NCBI RefSeq assembly: GCF_031624395.1
Contig: NZ_JAMQON010000003.1
Coordinates: 1-64,000 of the forward strand
DNA from: Halomicroarcula saliterrae
GTDB lineage: Archaea > Halobacteriota > Halobacteria > Halobacteriales > Haloarculaceae
Reading direction: 5' to 3'
DNA length: 64,000 nucleotides
Positions within the stretch are counted from its first letter, which is position 1. Every line of letters begins with the position of its first letter. The notes below the pieces were generated by a model, which was not told the origin of the DNA, did no database searches, and saw only the letters and a list, made by a program, of their open reading frames with translations. The position numbers and the translations under genes are program-made. Shown piece by piece: positions 18,113-27,908 of the stretch.

Positions 18113-18167
18113 GCGCGGCGCCCGGCCGGAACGCAACCCCTTTTGAGCGACGGACCGAAGCGCCGGT

Positions 18168-19130
18168 ATGAGTCGTTCGCGCAAGCCCGACTGGCTGAAG
18201 ATGCGGCCGCCGTCGGGCGAGCGGTTCACGGATATCAAGCAGAGCCTCCGTGAGCGGGACCTCCACACCGTCTGCGAGGAGGCTAACTGCCCGAACATGG
18301 GCGAATGCTGGTCAGGGGGCGCGAACGCGTCCCCGAACGAGGAGGCGGCGGATGCCGCCGACAGCGGCCCCGGCACGGCGACGTTCATGCTGCTGGGCGA
18401 CCGCTGCTCGCGCGGGTGTAACTTCTGTGACGTGGAGACGGGCGGGATGGAGCCGCTCGACCCCGACGAGCCCGCGAACGTCGCCGACGCCGTCGCCGAC
18501 ATCGGCCTCGATTACGTGGTCCTGACGAGCGTCGACCGCGACGACCTCCCCGACCAGGGCGCGGGCCACTTCGCCGAGACCATCCGCGCTATCAAACGGC
18601 GCGATTCGTCGATTCTGGTCGAGTGTCTGATTCCGGACTTCCAGGGCGAACCGGACCTCGTCCGGCAGATTATCGACGCCGAACCGGACGTACTGGCCCA
18701 CAACATCGAGACCGTCGACCGCCTCCAGTGGCCGGTGCGTGACCGCCGGGCAGGCTACGAGCAGTCGCTGTCGGTGCTCCGGCAAGCGAACAGGGAGAGC
18801 GACGTCTTCACCAAGACCAGCCTGATGCTGGGCGTCGGCGAGTACGCCCACGAGGTGTACCAGACGCTCTCCGATTTGCGGCAGGTCGGGACCGACATCG
18901 TCACCTTCGGGCAGTATCTCCAGCCCTCGCGGTCCCATCTGGAGGTGAGCGACTACGTCCACCCCGACGTCTTCGACACCTGGCAGCGCGTCGCCGAGGA
19001 GGAGTTCGAGTTTCAGTACTGCGCCTCGGGGCCGATGGTCCGGTCGTCGTACCGGGCCGGCGAACTGTTCGTCGAGAGCGTGCTCGCTGGCGGCGACGCC
19101 GAAACGGCTCGCGAGCGAGCACGTCAGTGA
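18168..19130 (+). CDS. lipA: Lipoyl synthase
   Basis: LipA inserts two sulfurs into octanoyl groups on lipoyl domains. The 320-residue radical SAM protein has both iron-sulfur motifs: the auxiliary cluster CEEANCPNMGEC (residues 36-47) and the SAM cluster CSRGCNFC near 80-87. The family block VECLIPDF is present, and the C-terminal third-ligand region is seen as SGPMVRSSYRAGE. It lies 2.3 kb upstream of the E1-E2 genes whose E2 carries a lipoyl lysine, so its product probably serves that complex. No lipB or lplA gene is in the window. Confidence 0.95.
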   Translation: MSRSRKPDWLKMRPPSGERFTDIKQSLRERDLHTVCEEANCPNMGECWSGGANASPNEEAADAADSGPGTATFMLLGDRCSRGCNFCDVETGGMEPLDPDEPANVADAVADIGLDYVVLTSVDRDDLPDQGAGHFAETIRAIKRRDSSILVECLIPDFQGEPDLVRQIIDAEPDVLAHNIETVDRLQWPVRDRRAGYEQSLSVLRQANRESDVFTKTSLMLGVGEYAHEVYQTLSDLRQVGTDIVTFGQYLQPSRSHLEVSDYVHPDVFDTWQRVAEEEFEFQYCASGPMVRSSYRAGELFVESVLAGGDAETARERARQ

Positions 19131-19288
19131 ACGGCGCGAGTGAGCGTGCTCCGCGAGGGCGAGAGCGTCGCGGACTCGTCAGCTAGCGGGTGGCTGAGGA
19201 GAAGCCGTATATAACAGTTTCTACGGTCTGCAGCCGACTGCCGAGCGCCAGCCCCGTTTAAGCTACGTGCCGAGAACGTACCAGATAG

Positions 19289-20566
19289 ATGTCGCCCCCA
19301 CCCGACACCCGACTCTCCCGCCGGGCGGCGCTGCGCGCCGGTGCCGCGTCACTGACCGCCGGCGTCACGGCGCTAACCGGCTGTAGCGGCCTGCCACCGC
19401 TGGGGTCGAAAGTCAAGTACGGCACCGTGCAGGCCCCCGACGCTGGGGCCCCGAAATACCGCGAGTGGCTCCCCGCGCCGGATGCCTTCCCCGACACCGC
19501 GGACGCCGACGGCGGCTACGACGTCCACGCCTACGAGCCCCCGCCCGAAGACGCGCCGGCCTGGACCAGAGGGAGCGTCGCGCGGACCCTCGTCGCCACG
19601 CAGTCCGACTACGTCGGCGTCCACGTCGACGACGTCGATACGGCGGTCGGCATCAGCAGCCTCCTCGAATCGAGCAGTGCGGTGGTGCTGGCCGGCGACA
19701 TCGACCGAGGCGCCGTCACCGAGACGATTCCGGAGACGAGCTACGAGCCCGCGGGTACCGAGAACGGATACGAGATCTACGTGCGGCCGGACGACGACCG
19801 CGTGATGGGCGTCTCGGCGGACGGGCTGGTGTTCGGCAGCGGCCCGGGTGCCCGGGATATCGTGGCGACTATCGCGGCCGCCCGTCGCGGCGACGGCGAG
19901 CGGTACCACGAGGTCGCGGCGGACTTCGAGGCGCTGTCCGCCGGCGCGGGCAGTCGCCGGTGGACGTGGCTCCTGCCGGGGACGGTACGGAGCGGCGACC
20001 AGCAGGCGACCGACACGGTGTTCTGGGATATTGTGGGTCGGGCGTACGCGTTCAGCCACGACGACGACGCAGTCTACAGCGTCCGAACGTGGCTGTTCCC
20101 CGAGGGTGACGAGCCGACGGTGGGCGAGGTGAAGACGGCGCTCGAACGCCGCGCCCGCCTGCGGGACGCCGACGCGGTCGAGGTCACCGTCGAGGGGCGG
20201 GTCGCGACGATGGAACTCGCCGAGCCCGTAGAGCAGTTCCGCGGCGACACCCGTACGCTGGTGGTCCCCCACGTGTCGTGGCGGGTCACCGACGACGCGG
20301 CCGCCGAGACGGTGGAGTTCCGGCACGAGGCCGGCGACACGGTCGAGACCGAACGCCTCGTCGTGAAGGCGACGAACAGCGACGAGGTCACCGACTTCAG
20401 CGTGGACGACGACGCCACCGACTTCGACGTGGGCGACACCGTCGAACCGGGCGAGGTGCTGACCGTCTCTACCGCCGACATCGAGTCCGGCGCGACCGTC
20501 CGCCTGGTGTACCGGAGCGCGGACCGCAACGCGACCGCGACACTGGCGTTCCGGGAGGCGCCATGA
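19289..20566 (+). CDS. Tat lipoprotein of unknown function
   Basis: The 425-residue protein starts with a twin-arginine signal (LSRRAALRAG) and a lipobox ending LTGC at about residue 32, so it is probably a lipid-anchored outside protein. The body has an alpha/beta pattern, with repeated acidic stretches and DFSVDDDATDFDVGDTVEPG near the end. The segment after the anchor (YREWLPAPDAF..DGGYDVHAYEP) resembles the truncated lipoprotein at 63646 (PEWTSWAPSPAAL..DGGYEVVSFEP), so the two are probably paralogs. A TATA-like GTTTAAGC at 19255-19262 supports the start. The HTH/DUF7521 pair follows closely. Confidence 0.8.
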   Translation: MSPPPDTRLSRRAALRAGAASLTAGVTALTGCSGLPPLGSKVKYGTVQAPDAGAPKYREWLPAPDAFPDTADADGGYDVHAYEPPPEDAPAWTRGSVARTLVATQSDYVGVHVDDVDTAVGISSLLESSSAVVLAGDIDRGAVTETIPETSYEPAGTENGYEIYVRPDDDRVMGVSADGLVFGSGPGARDIVATIAAARRGDGERYHEVAADFEALSAGAGSRRWTWLLPGTVRSGDQQATDTVFWDIVGRAYAFSHDDDAVYSVRTWLFPEGDEPTVGEVKTALERRARLRDADAVEVTVEGRVATMELAEPVEQFRGDTRTLVVPHVSWRVTDDAAAETVEFRHEAGDTVETERLVVKATNSDEVTDFSVDDDATDFDVGDTVEPGEVLTVSTADIESGATVRLVYRSADRNATATLAFREAP

Positions 20567-20619
20567 GACACTCCCACCGAACGGGTCGGCTGACCCCGAG
20601 CCAAACGACACCGACAACT

Positions 20620-20991
20620 ATGACACCAGCACGCGACGGCCCTGACGTGTCCGGTGACCCGACGCTCGAAGCGGTCGTCGCGCTCCTCGACGACGACCAC
20701 GCACGGGCCATCCTCACCGCGACGAGCGACGGCGCCCTGAGCGCGAAGGAACTGAGCGAGCGCTGTGACATCTCGCAGGCGACGGTGTACCGCCGCGTCG
20801 AGCGACTGACCGACGCGGGACTGCTCGTCGAACGCACGCGCCCGCGGGCAGACGGTCACCACGACACCGTCTACGCGGCCACGCTCGACGAGCTGACCAT
20901 CCGGCTGCGCGACGGGGAGCTACAGTTCGAACTCGACCGGGTGGGCGACGACGTCGCCGACCGGCTCACGCGGCTCTGGGAGGAGTTCTGA
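20620..20991 (+). CDS. Winged-helix (ArsR-like) transcription regulator
   Basis: This protein of about 123 residues has a clear helix-turn-helix, LSAKELSERCDISQATVYRRVERL, followed by a wing (LVERTRPRADGHHDTVYAA) and a C-terminal helix. It is a typical small haloarchaeal HTH regulator. The frame can also start at 20563 inside the lipoprotein stop (ATGA overlap), giving 19 extra Thr/Arg-rich residues; the later ATG matches the usual family start. Together with the next gene it forms the common HTH-DUF7521 pair. Confidence 0.85.
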   Translation: MTPARDGPDVSGDPTLEAVVALLDDDHARAILTATSDGALSAKELSERCDISQATVYRRVERLTDAGLLVERTRPRADGHHDTVYAATLDELTIRLRDGELQFELDRVGDDVADRLTRLWEEF

Positions 20992-20992
20992 G

Positions 20993-21328
20993 ATGGTGCT
21001 GGACCAGTTCACGCCGCTCGGCCTCGTGGAACTGGCCGTGACCGCGGTCACGTCGCTGGTGGGGCTGTACATCGGCTATCAGGCCTACCGCGGGCTCCGG
21101 CGCAACGACAGCCCGCCGATGCGATACCTCTCGGTCGGGCTCATCCTCCTCTTTGGCGTGACCTACGTCGCCGCCTTCACCGGCAACGCGCTGTTCCGGA
21201 CCGGCACGGTGCCGCTGTGGTATCAGGGCTACTTCCGCATCGCCGTCCGACTGATCCAGCTCGCGGGCGTGGGCTGTATCGCCTACTCGCTGTATCTCAC
21301 CCGTAGCGCGGAGCCGATCGGCACGTAG
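20993..21328 (+). CDS. DUF7521 family membrane protein
   Basis: The 111-residue protein has three hydrophobic segments at about residues 10-30, 44-64 and 80-100, with short basic loops (YRGLRRND). It starts one base after the HTH stop, so the two genes are almost certainly one operon. Proteins of this family often accompany a small HTH regulator in haloarchaea, which suggests a membrane sensor or anti-regulator; that role is inference. Confidence 0.8.
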   Translation: MVLDQFTPLGLVELAVTAVTSLVGLYIGYQAYRGLRRNDSPPMRYLSVGLILLFGVTYVAAFTGNALFRTGTVPLWYQGYFRIAVRLIQLAGVGCIAYSLYLTRSAEPIGT

Positions 21329-21396
21329 GACCCGGGAGAGAAGCGGCATCTTTCGCCGCGAAAACCCTAAGCGTGGTGCGTGCCAACGTTTGGCGT

Positions 21397-22515
21397 ATGT
21401 ATCGCGCAGGGAGCGTCCTCCAGCGGGACCCCAGCGACCGGGTACAGATACTCGACGAAGACGGGCAGGTCGTCGACGGCGCGACTGTCCCCGACCTGAG
21501 CGACGACCGACTCGTCGAGATGTACCGCTACCTCAAACTGAGCCGGCAGTTCGACAAGCGGGCGGTGAGCCTGCAACGACAGGGGCGCATGGGCACGTAC
21601 CCGCCGATGGCCGGACAGGAGGCCTCCCAGGTCGGGAGCGCGATGGCCCTGTCGGAGGGGGACTGGACGTTCCCGAGCTACCGCGAGCATCTCGCGCTCG
21701 CGGTTCGGGGCTGGTCGCTCTCGGACGACCTGCTGTACTGGATGGGCAACGAGCGGGGCAACGCCCCGCCCGAGGACGTGCAGGTGTTCTCGATGGCGGT
21801 GCCCATCGCCACCCAGATACCCCACGCGACCGGCGCGGCGTGGGCGGCGAAACTCCGCGGTGACGACGCCGTCGTCCTGGCGTACTTCGGCGACGGGGCG
21901 ACCAGCGAGGGCGACTTCCACGAGGGGCTGAACTTCGCGGGCGTCTTCGACGTGCCCGCCGTCTTCTTCTGTAACAACAACCAGTGGGCCATCTCGCTAC
22001 CGCGGGAGCGCCAGACCGCCAGCCAGACACTGGCCGGCAAGGCCGCGGCCTACGGCTTCGACGGCGTCCAGGTCGACGGGATGGACCCGCTCGCGGTGTA
22101 TCAGGTGACAAAGGAGGCCGTCGCGAAGGCCCGCGACCCGTCCGAGGGGGACCTGCGACCGACGCTCATCGAGGCCGTGCAGTACCGCTTTGGCGCCCAC
22201 ACGACCGCGGACGACCCGTCGGTGTACCGGGACGACGACGAGGTCGAGCGCTGGAAGCGCAAGGACCCGATTCCGCGGCTGGAGACGTTCCTGCGCGAGC
22301 GGGGGCTGCTCTCCGAGGAGCGCGTCGACGATATCGAAGCGTCGGTGGCCGACGAGGTGGCCGACGCCATCGAGACAGCGGAGGCGACCGAACGGCCGAG
22401 CCCCGAGGAGCTGTTCGCCCACGTCTACGCCGAGATGCCCGAACGGCTCGAACAGCAACTCGACTACCTGCGCGACCTGCGCGAACGCCACGGCGACGAG
22501 GAGATATTCCAGTGA
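21397..22515 (+). CDS. pdhA: 2-oxoacid dehydrogenase E1 alpha subunit (pyruvate type)
   Basis: E1 alpha binds thiamine diphosphate and decarboxylates a 2-oxoacid together with E1 beta. The 372-residue protein has the ThDP motif [20 protein letters not shown] running to NNNQWAIS, the [16 protein letters not shown] entry segment, and the phosphorylation-loop-like region [13 protein letters not shown]. The start at 21397 is chosen because homologs begin close to the [10 protein letters not shown] segment. Its end overlaps pdhB (GTGA). In haloarchaea pyruvate is mainly oxidised by a ferredoxin enzyme, so the true substrate of this complex is uncertain. Confidence 0.93.
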   Translation: MYRAGSVLQRDPSDRVQILDEDGQVVDGATVPDLSDDRLVEMYRYLKLSRQFDKRAVSLQRQGRMGTYPPMAGQEASQVGSAMALSEGDWTFPSYREHLALAVRGWSLSDDLLYWMGNERGNAPPEDVQVFSMAVPIATQIPHATGAAWAAKLRGDDAVVLAYFGDGATSEGDFHEGLNFAGVFDVPAVFFCNNNQWAISLPRERQTASQTLAGKAAAYGFDGVQVDGMDPLAVYQVTKEAVAKARDPSEGDLRPTLIEAVQYRFGAHTTADDPSVYRDDDEVERWKRKDPIPRLETFLRERGLLSEERVDDIEASVADEVADAIETAEATERPSPEELFAHVYAEMPERLEQQLDYLRDLRERHGDEEIFQ

Positions 22516-23498
22516 GCACCACACAGAACCTGACGCTCGTCCAGGCCGTTCGCGACGGCCTCTACGGCGAACTGGAACGTGACGACGACGTGCTCGTCAT
22601 GGGCGAGGACGTGGGGCGCAACGGCGGCGTCTTCCGGGCGACACAGGGCCTCTACGAGGAGTTCGGCGCGGACCGCGTCGTCGACACGCCGCTGGCCGAG
22701 TCGGGCATCGTCGGCTGTGCCATCGGGATGGCGGCCTACGGCCTACGGCCGGTCCCCGAACTGCAGTTCTCCGGGTTCATGTACCCCGGCTTCGACCAGA
22801 TAGTGAGCCACGCCGCCCGGCTGCGCACGCGGAGCCGCGGGCGATACAGCTGCCCGATGACGATTCGGGCGCCCTACGGCGGCGGCATCCGCGCGCCCGA
22901 ACACCACTCCGAGTCCAAGGAGGCCTTCTACACCCACGAGCCGGGGCTGAAGGTCGTCGTCCCCTCGACGCCCGCCGACGCGAAGGGGTTGCTCGCGGCC
23001 GCTGTCCGCGACCCCGACCCCGTCGTCTTCCTCGAACCGAAGCTCATCTACCGCTCGTTCCGGGAGGCCGTGCCCGAGGACCCGTACACGAGAGAGCTGG
23101 GGACCGCGAGCGTCCGCCGCGAGGGCGAGGACGTCTCGGTGTTCACCTGGGGCGCGATGACTCGCCCGACGATAGACGCCGCCGAAGAACTGGCCGACGA
23201 GGGCGTCGACGTGGAGGTCGTCGACCTCCGGACGCTCAAGCCGCTCGACACCGAGACCGTCCTCGCGTCCTTCCGGAAGACCGGCCGCGCGGCCGTGGTC
23301 CACGAGGCGCCGAAAACGGGCGGGCTGGCGGGCGAGATTATCGCCACCGTTCAGGAGGAGGCGCTGCTGTACCAGGAGGCCCCGATCACGCGAATCACTG
23401 GCTTCGACGTGCCGTTCCCGCTGTACGCCCTGGAGGATTACTACCTCCCCGAGACCGGCCGTATCAAAGACGGTATCACCGAGGCCGTCGACTTCTGA
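22512..23498 (+). CDS. pdhB: 2-oxoacid dehydrogenase E1 beta subunit
   Basis: The 328-residue E1 beta pairs with PdhA. Conserved blocks are [45 protein letters not shown] and [14 protein letters not shown], with the C-terminal PEDYYLP-type end seen as [12 protein letters not shown]. The GTG start at 22512 overlaps the pdhA stop by four bases, so the two are translationally coupled. pdhC begins two bases after its stop. Confidence 0.94.
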   Translation: MSTTQNLTLVQAVRDGLYGELERDDDVLVMGEDVGRNGGVFRATQGLYEEFGADRVVDTPLAESGIVGCAIGMAAYGLRPVPELQFSGFMYPGFDQIVSHAARLRTRSRGRYSCPMTIRAPYGGGIRAPEHHSESKEAFYTHEPGLKVVVPSTPADAKGLLAAAVRDPDPVVFLEPKLIYRSFREAVPEDPYTRELGTASVRREGEDVSVFTWGAMTRPTIDAAEELADEGVDVEVVDLRTLKPLDTETVLASFRKTGRAAVVHEAPKTGGLAGEIIATVQEEALLYQEAPITRITGFDVPFPLYALEDYYLPETGRIKDGITEAVDF

Positions 23499-23500
23499 CC

Positions 23501-25066
23501 ATGTTCGAGTTCGAGCTGCCCGACCTGGGCGAGGGGGTCGCCGAGGGCGAGGTGCTGGCCTGGCACGTCGCCGTCGGCGAGGCAGTCCACGAGGACCAGA
23601 CGCTCGCCGAGGTCGAGACCGACAAGGCCGCCGTCGACGTGCCGTCACCGGTCGCCGGCGTCGTCCGGGAGTTACACGCCGAGGTGGGCGACATCGTCGC
23701 CACGGGCGAGGTGCTGGTCACCATCGAGGAAGGGGCCGACGGTCCGGAGAGCACCGAAAGCGCGGCCCCGCCCGAGAACGGCGCGGCCGTCGACGACCGC
23801 GTCTTCGCCCCGCCGAGCGTGCGTCGGCTCGCCCGCGAGCGGGGCGTCGACATCGCGACCGTCGAGGGCACCGGCCCGAGCGGCCGTATCACCGAGGCCG
23901 ACGTGGCGGCCGCCGCGAGCGAGCGGGAAGACGACGAGGGACCCACCCCGGTCGTCTCGAAAGTGGACGACGACGAGCGCGAGGACGACGGTCCAACCTC
24001 GGTTATCTCGAAGGTCAGCGACGACGGGCCGGACACAGAGAGCGACGGGACGGAGCCGGCTGTCAAGTCCGCCGTCCGGAAGGTCGCGTCGACCATGACC
24101 GAGCGGCGCGACCGCACGCTTGCGACGCCGGCCACGCGACGGCTCGCCCGCGAGCTGGGCGTCGACATCGACGCCGTCCCGACCGACGAGACCCGCGACG
24201 GCGAGCCCTACGTCGACGCGGCGGCGGTGCGAGCCGTCGCGGAACGCGAGTCGGACGCCGGCGAAATCACCGACGAGGACGTGCGCGAGGTCGCCGAGCG
24301 AGTGGTCTCGGAGCTCCGCGAGGCAGCCACGGAGACCGGCGTCGAGGCGACGCCGGTCGAGGCGACCGACGCGGACCGCCGGGAGCCGTACCGCGGGGTC
24401 CGCCGGACCATCGGCGAGCAGATGGCTCGGTCCCGACGCGAGGTGCCCCACGCGACCCACCACGACAAAGTGGCCGTCCCCGGACTGGTCGAGGCCCGCG
24501 AGCGGCTCCAGCCGCTCGCGGAGGAGCGGGGCGTCCACCTGACGTACACGCCGCTGGTGCTGCAGTGCGTCGCCGCCGCGCTGGACGACCACCCGATTCT
24601 CGCGACGCAGCTTGACACCGAGCGCGAGGAGATAGTCTACCGGAGCGACCGCGATATCGGCGTGGCGACGGCGACGGACCACGGGCTCGTCGTCCCCGTG
24701 GTCGAGGACGTCGACGAGACGGGGCTGCTGGAACTGGCTGCCGACGTGAATCAGCTCGTCGAGCGGGCCCGAAACCGCGACATCGCTCGCGAGGAGCTGC
24801 AGGGCGGCGTCTTCACGGTCACGAACTTCGGCGCTATCGGCGGGGAGTACGCCGACCCCATCATCAACGTCCCCGAGACGGCGATTCTGGGCGTCGGCGC
24901 GCTGAGAGAGCGACCCGTCGCGGAAGACGGCGAGGTGGTGGCAAAGCCAACCCTGACGCTGTCACTGGCCATCGACCACCGGGTCGTCGACGGGGCCGAC
25001 GCGGCCCGGTTCGTCGACACCCTCAAATCCTATCTGGCGGACCCGACGCGGCTGCTGCTGGAGTAG
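23501..25066 (+). CDS. pdhC: 2-oxoacid dehydrogenase E2 (dihydrolipoyl acyltransferase)
   Basis: E2 forms the core of the complex and passes the acyl group to CoA. In order, the 521 residues hold one lipoyl domain (lysine in VETDKAAV near residue 44), a peripheral subunit-binding domain (APPSVRRLARERGVDI near 105), and an acidic linker with two similar VVSKV/VISKV segments. A second subunit-binding-like unit follows (ATPATRRLARELGVDI near 208), then the catalytic domain ending in DHRVVDGADAARF (HRxxDG active site). Two binding domains in one chain are unusual. No E3 gene (lpdA) follows; the next gene runs the other way and overlaps this one by 44 bases. Confidence 0.93.
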   Translation: MFEFELPDLGEGVAEGEVLAWHVAVGEAVHEDQTLAEVETDKAAVDVPSPVAGVVRELHAEVGDIVATGEVLVTIEEGADGPESTESAAPPENGAAVDDRVFAPPSVRRLARERGVDIATVEGTGPSGRITEADVAAAASEREDDEGPTPVVSKVDDDEREDDGPTSVISKVSDDGPDTESDGTEPAVKSAVRKVASTMTERRDRTLATPATRRLARELGVDIDAVPTDETRDGEPYVDAAAVRAVAERESDAGEITDEDVREVAERVVSELREAATETGVEATPVEATDADRREPYRGVRRTIGEQMARSRREVPHATHHDKVAVPGLVEARERLQPLAEERGVHLTYTPLVLQCVAAALDDHPILATQLDTEREEIVYRSDRDIGVATATDHGLVVPVVEDVDETGLLELAADVNQLVERARNRDIAREELQGGVFTVTNFGAIGGEYADPIINVPETAILGVGALRERPVAEDGEVVAKPTLTLSLAIDHRVVDGADAARFVDTLKSYLADPTRLLLE

Positions 25067-26267
25067 GCCGTCGGGCGACGAGGGTCGTCGCGAGCGCCAC
25101 CGCGACCGATATCGACCCGGCCGCGAGGAGTAGCGGCGTGTAGCCCAGCCCGGCGGTCACGGCGAGACCGGCGAAGGTGACTGGGCCGGCAAAGCGCCCG
25201 GAGAACGTGGCGCTGTTGCGCAGACTGAACGTCCCGGCCCGGTGTGCCTCCGTCGTTCGCTCGCTCAGCGACGCGTCGATGCTGGGCAGGAGCAGGCCGA
25301 TGCCGGCCCCGGCGAAGACGACCCCGGCCACGGTGGTCCCCAGCCAGCCGAACAGGCCGATGAGGAAGAACCCGACGCCGTAGCAGGCGAAGCCGAGGCC
25401 GACCAGCTGGACGGAGCTGAACCGGCGGGCGAGGCGGCCGGTCGCCGTCGCGGCGACCATCGAGACGGCCTCCGCCGAGAGGATGACCGCGCCGACGAGC
25501 ACCGGTGCCAGGACCGGTTCCAGCAGGAACGGGAGCGTCGTGAAGACGACCCCGAAGGCGAGGAACTCTGTCAGGAAGGTCACGCCGAAGAGCGCGAGCA
25601 CGGCCGGCGTGGCGACGCTGGAGAGCGCCGACCGGAGGTGTGCGACGCCCCGGGTCTGGGCCCCCGTCGCCGGCTCCTCCAGCAGCAGGGCGACCGCGAC
25701 CGCCAGCGGCACCGCCGCGAAGTAGGTGAGGAACGGTGCGTTCCACGAGATACCCACGAGGTAACCCCCGAGCACGGGAAAGAGGGCGGCCGTCAGGGAG
25801 AGGACGGCCACGTTGACCCCGAGGACAGCGGTCCGCTGGGCGTCCTCGAAGGTGTCGCCGATAATCGTGACCGTCGTGATGAAGATGGCGGCGGCGCCGG
25901 TGCCCTGCAGCACCCGCAGGAGCAACACCGCCTCGAACGAGGGGGCGAAGGCCATCGCGCCGCCCAGAACCCCGAAGGTCGCGAGGCCGCCGACGAGGAC
26001 GCGCTTGCGGCCGAGCCGGTCCGCGAGCAGGCCGACGAACGGCGAGAGGAGGATGCCGACGACGAAGTAGCCACTCACGAGGAGGCTCGCCTGGGCCTCC
26101 GTCACCCCGAAGGCGTCCCGGAACACCGGCAGCGTGGGGCTGACGAGCGGGACGCCCAGCGGCGCCAGCGCGGTCGAAAGCAGGACGAGCTGGACGGTCC
26201 GCGAGCGCCACGGCACGCCCGCCTCGGCCGGGTCAGTACGCGAATCGGCCACGGCGTCGTCAGCCAT
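25023..26267 (-). CDS. MFS transporter
   Basis: The 414-residue protein has about 12 hydrophobic helices and the MFS signature between helices 2 and 3, GLLADRLGRKRVLVGG. The motif-C-like segment GGYLVG lies in helix 5. The layout matches drug or small-molecule efflux proteins, but the substrate cannot be read. Its 3' end overlaps the end of pdhC by 44 bases on the other strand. The FAD oxidoreductase gene lies 12 bases upstream in the same direction, so both may share a message. Confidence 0.88.
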   Translation of the reverse strand: MADDAVADSRTDPAEAGVPWRSRTVQLVLLSTALAPLGVPLVSPTLPVFRDAFGVTEAQASLLVSGYFVVGILLSPFVGLLADRLGRKRVLVGGLATFGVLGGAMAFAPSFEAVLLLRVLQGTGAAAIFITTVTIIGDTFEDAQRTAVLGVNVAVLSLTAALFPVLGGYLVGISWNAPFLTYFAAVPLAVAVALLLEEPATGAQTRGVAHLRSALSSVATPAVLALFGVTFLTEFLAFGVVFTTLPFLLEPVLAPVLVGAVILSAEAVSMVAATATGRLARRFSSVQLVGLGFACYGVGFFLIGLFGWLGTTVAGVVFAGAGIGLLLPSIDASLSERTTEAHRAGTFSLRNSATFSGRFAGPVTFAGLAVTAGLGYTPLLLAAGSISVAVALATTLVARRPTPAAAASGPPDRI

Positions 26268-26279
26268 GCGAGCCGTCCA

Positions 26280-27707
26280 TCAGTCCGTCCCTCGCGGCGC
26301 GATGTTCTGGTTCAGCCGAAACAGGTTCTCGGGGTCATACTCGGTCTTGACCTCGACCAGCCGGTCGTAGTTCTCGCCGAACAGCAGGTGCGCGGGGTCC
26401 CCGGCAAAGCCCGGGAAGTTACCGTAGCGACCGCCCGAGACAGCCAGTTCCTCGGCGGCGGCAAACCCCTCCCGGACCCACTGGACGTTGTCGTCGTCCC
26501 GGTCCGGGTCCTCCCAGTTAGCCTCGAAGTTGAGCATGAACGGCTTGTCCCGGTGCCAGAACGCGGTCGCGTCCTGTGGCACGTCCGCGACCTGTCCACC
26601 GAGCCACCAGAGGTCGACCGTCGAGAGGTCGGAGGGAGCGCTGTCGTTGTATCGCACCATCACGTCGACGACCTCGTCGGTCAGCTCCGTCAGGTAGAGC
26701 GACTTCCAGTAGTAGCGCAGCCCGTCGGGGTAATCCTCGTCCAGCAGCGCCTGTAGCGCCTCGAAGCGGGTCCGCTCGCTGAGGTCGACGATGGGGTCGC
26801 CCGCGGTCAGCGGCCCCACGGTCTCCTCGAACGCCGCAGGGTCACCGCGGACACAGCCGAAGAAGGCGAGCGCCGGTTCGCCCCACGACGCCTCGGGGAA
26901 CGGCTCTTCTGCGGGGACGTGCGCGAGGAAGGGGAGGACGGCCGCGGTCCGGGGCGCCGACTCGGTCCACTCGCGGAAGGCCGCCAGCCGGTCGGCGGCC
27001 TCGTCGGCGTGGTACCAGACGAACAGCTGGGACACCTCGGGGCCGACCTCGTGGAGGTCGTATTCGAGCGACGTGACGACGCCGAAGTTGCCGCCGCCGC
27101 CCCGGACGGCCCAGAACAGGTCAGCGTGCCGGTCCTCGCTGGCCGTCCGGACCTGCCCGTCGGCGGTGACGATGTCCACTTCGCGGAGGTTGTCCGCCGC
27201 CAGCCCGTACTCCCGCGAGAGGTGCCCGTAGCCGCCGTTGAGCGTGAGCCCGGCGATACCGGTCTCGCTCACGACGCCGAGCGGCGCCGCGAGACCGAAC
27301 AGCTGGGTCTCGTGGTCGACGTCGCCCAGAAGCGCGCCGCCCCCGGCCCGGACCGTTCCGGCCTCGGGGTCGACGTGGACGCCGTTCATCGGCGAGAGGT
27401 CTATCATCAGGCCGCCGTCGGCGACGGCGCTGCCCGAGACGTTGTGGCCGCCGCCGTGTATCGACACCTCGCTGCCCGTCTCCCGGGCGAACTCGACGGC
27501 CGCGACGACGTCGGCCGTTCCGGTACACTGGACGACGAGCGCGGGGTGGCGGTCTATCATCCCGTTCCAGACCGTCCGGGCCTCGTCGTAGCCGTCGTCG
27601 TCCGGTTCGAGGAGGTCGCCGCGCAGACCGGACCGGAGGTCGTCTATCGCCTGCTGTGAGAGGTCGGAGACCCGCCGGTCACCGGCCGATGTACCTGACG
27701 CTGTCAT
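26280..27707 (-). CDS. FAD-binding oxidoreductase, berberine-bridge type
   Basis: The 475-residue protein has a PCMH-type FAD domain (VAAVEFARETGSEVSIHGGG, with the His that carries FAD in GGGHNVSG near residue 87). The BBE C-terminal signature YDPENLFRLNQNI is also present. The second covalent site of bicovalent enzymes would be a Cys in the segment GLAADNL, where Ala is found, so a single FAD link is expected. It probably oxidises a sugar or other alcohol; the substrate is unknown. A TATA-like CTATAGC lies about 30-35 bases upstream. The MFS gene follows. Confidence 0.88.
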   Translation of the reverse strand: MTASGTSAGDRRVSDLSQQAIDDLRSGLRGDLLEPDDDGYDEARTVWNGMIDRHPALVVQCTGTADVVAAVEFARETGSEVSIHGGGHNVSGSAVADGGLMIDLSPMNGVHVDPEAGTVRAGGGALLGDVDHETQLFGLAAPLGVVSETGIAGLTLNGGYGHLSREYGLAADNLREVDIVTADGQVRTASEDRHADLFWAVRGGGGNFGVVTSLEYDLHEVGPEVSQLFVWYHADEAADRLAAFREWTESAPRTAAVLPFLAHVPAEEPFPEASWGEPALAFFGCVRGDPAAFEETVGPLTAGDPIVDLSERTRFEALQALLDEDYPDGLRYYWKSLYLTELTDEVVDVMVRYNDSAPSDLSTVDLWWLGGQVADVPQDATAFWHRDKPFMLNFEANWEDPDRDDDNVQWVREGFAAAEELAVSGGRYGNFPGFAGDPAHLLFGENYDRLVEVKTEYDPENLFRLNQNIAPRGTD

Positions 27708-27827
27708 ACCGGAGCTGTTGGCGCCGCGCGAGCAAAGCTATAGAGAGCCATCCGGCGGATAGGGTGGCGCTGCCGGCGACACACGCACGTTACCGACTGA
27801 GAAATAGGCGTCTTATGGCGGTCGACG

Positions 27828-27890
27828 GGCACGCATCCGGCCGGTACCGGGTTCATACCGGCCGTTGGCACGCATCCGGCCGGTACCGGG
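27828..27890. repeat. 24-bp direct repeat, two copies, period 39
   Basis: GGCACGCATCCGGCCGGTAC plus CGGG occurs at 27828-27851 and again at 27867-27890. The repeat contains the palindrome CCGGTACCGG. The spacer and flank also carry partial TACCGGCC copies. It lies between the CMD gene and the FAD gene, upstream of the latter, and may be tandem operator sites or a short slip duplication. Confidence 0.7.
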
Positions 27891-27908
27891 CCTGCACCGG
27901 TCTCCGGG

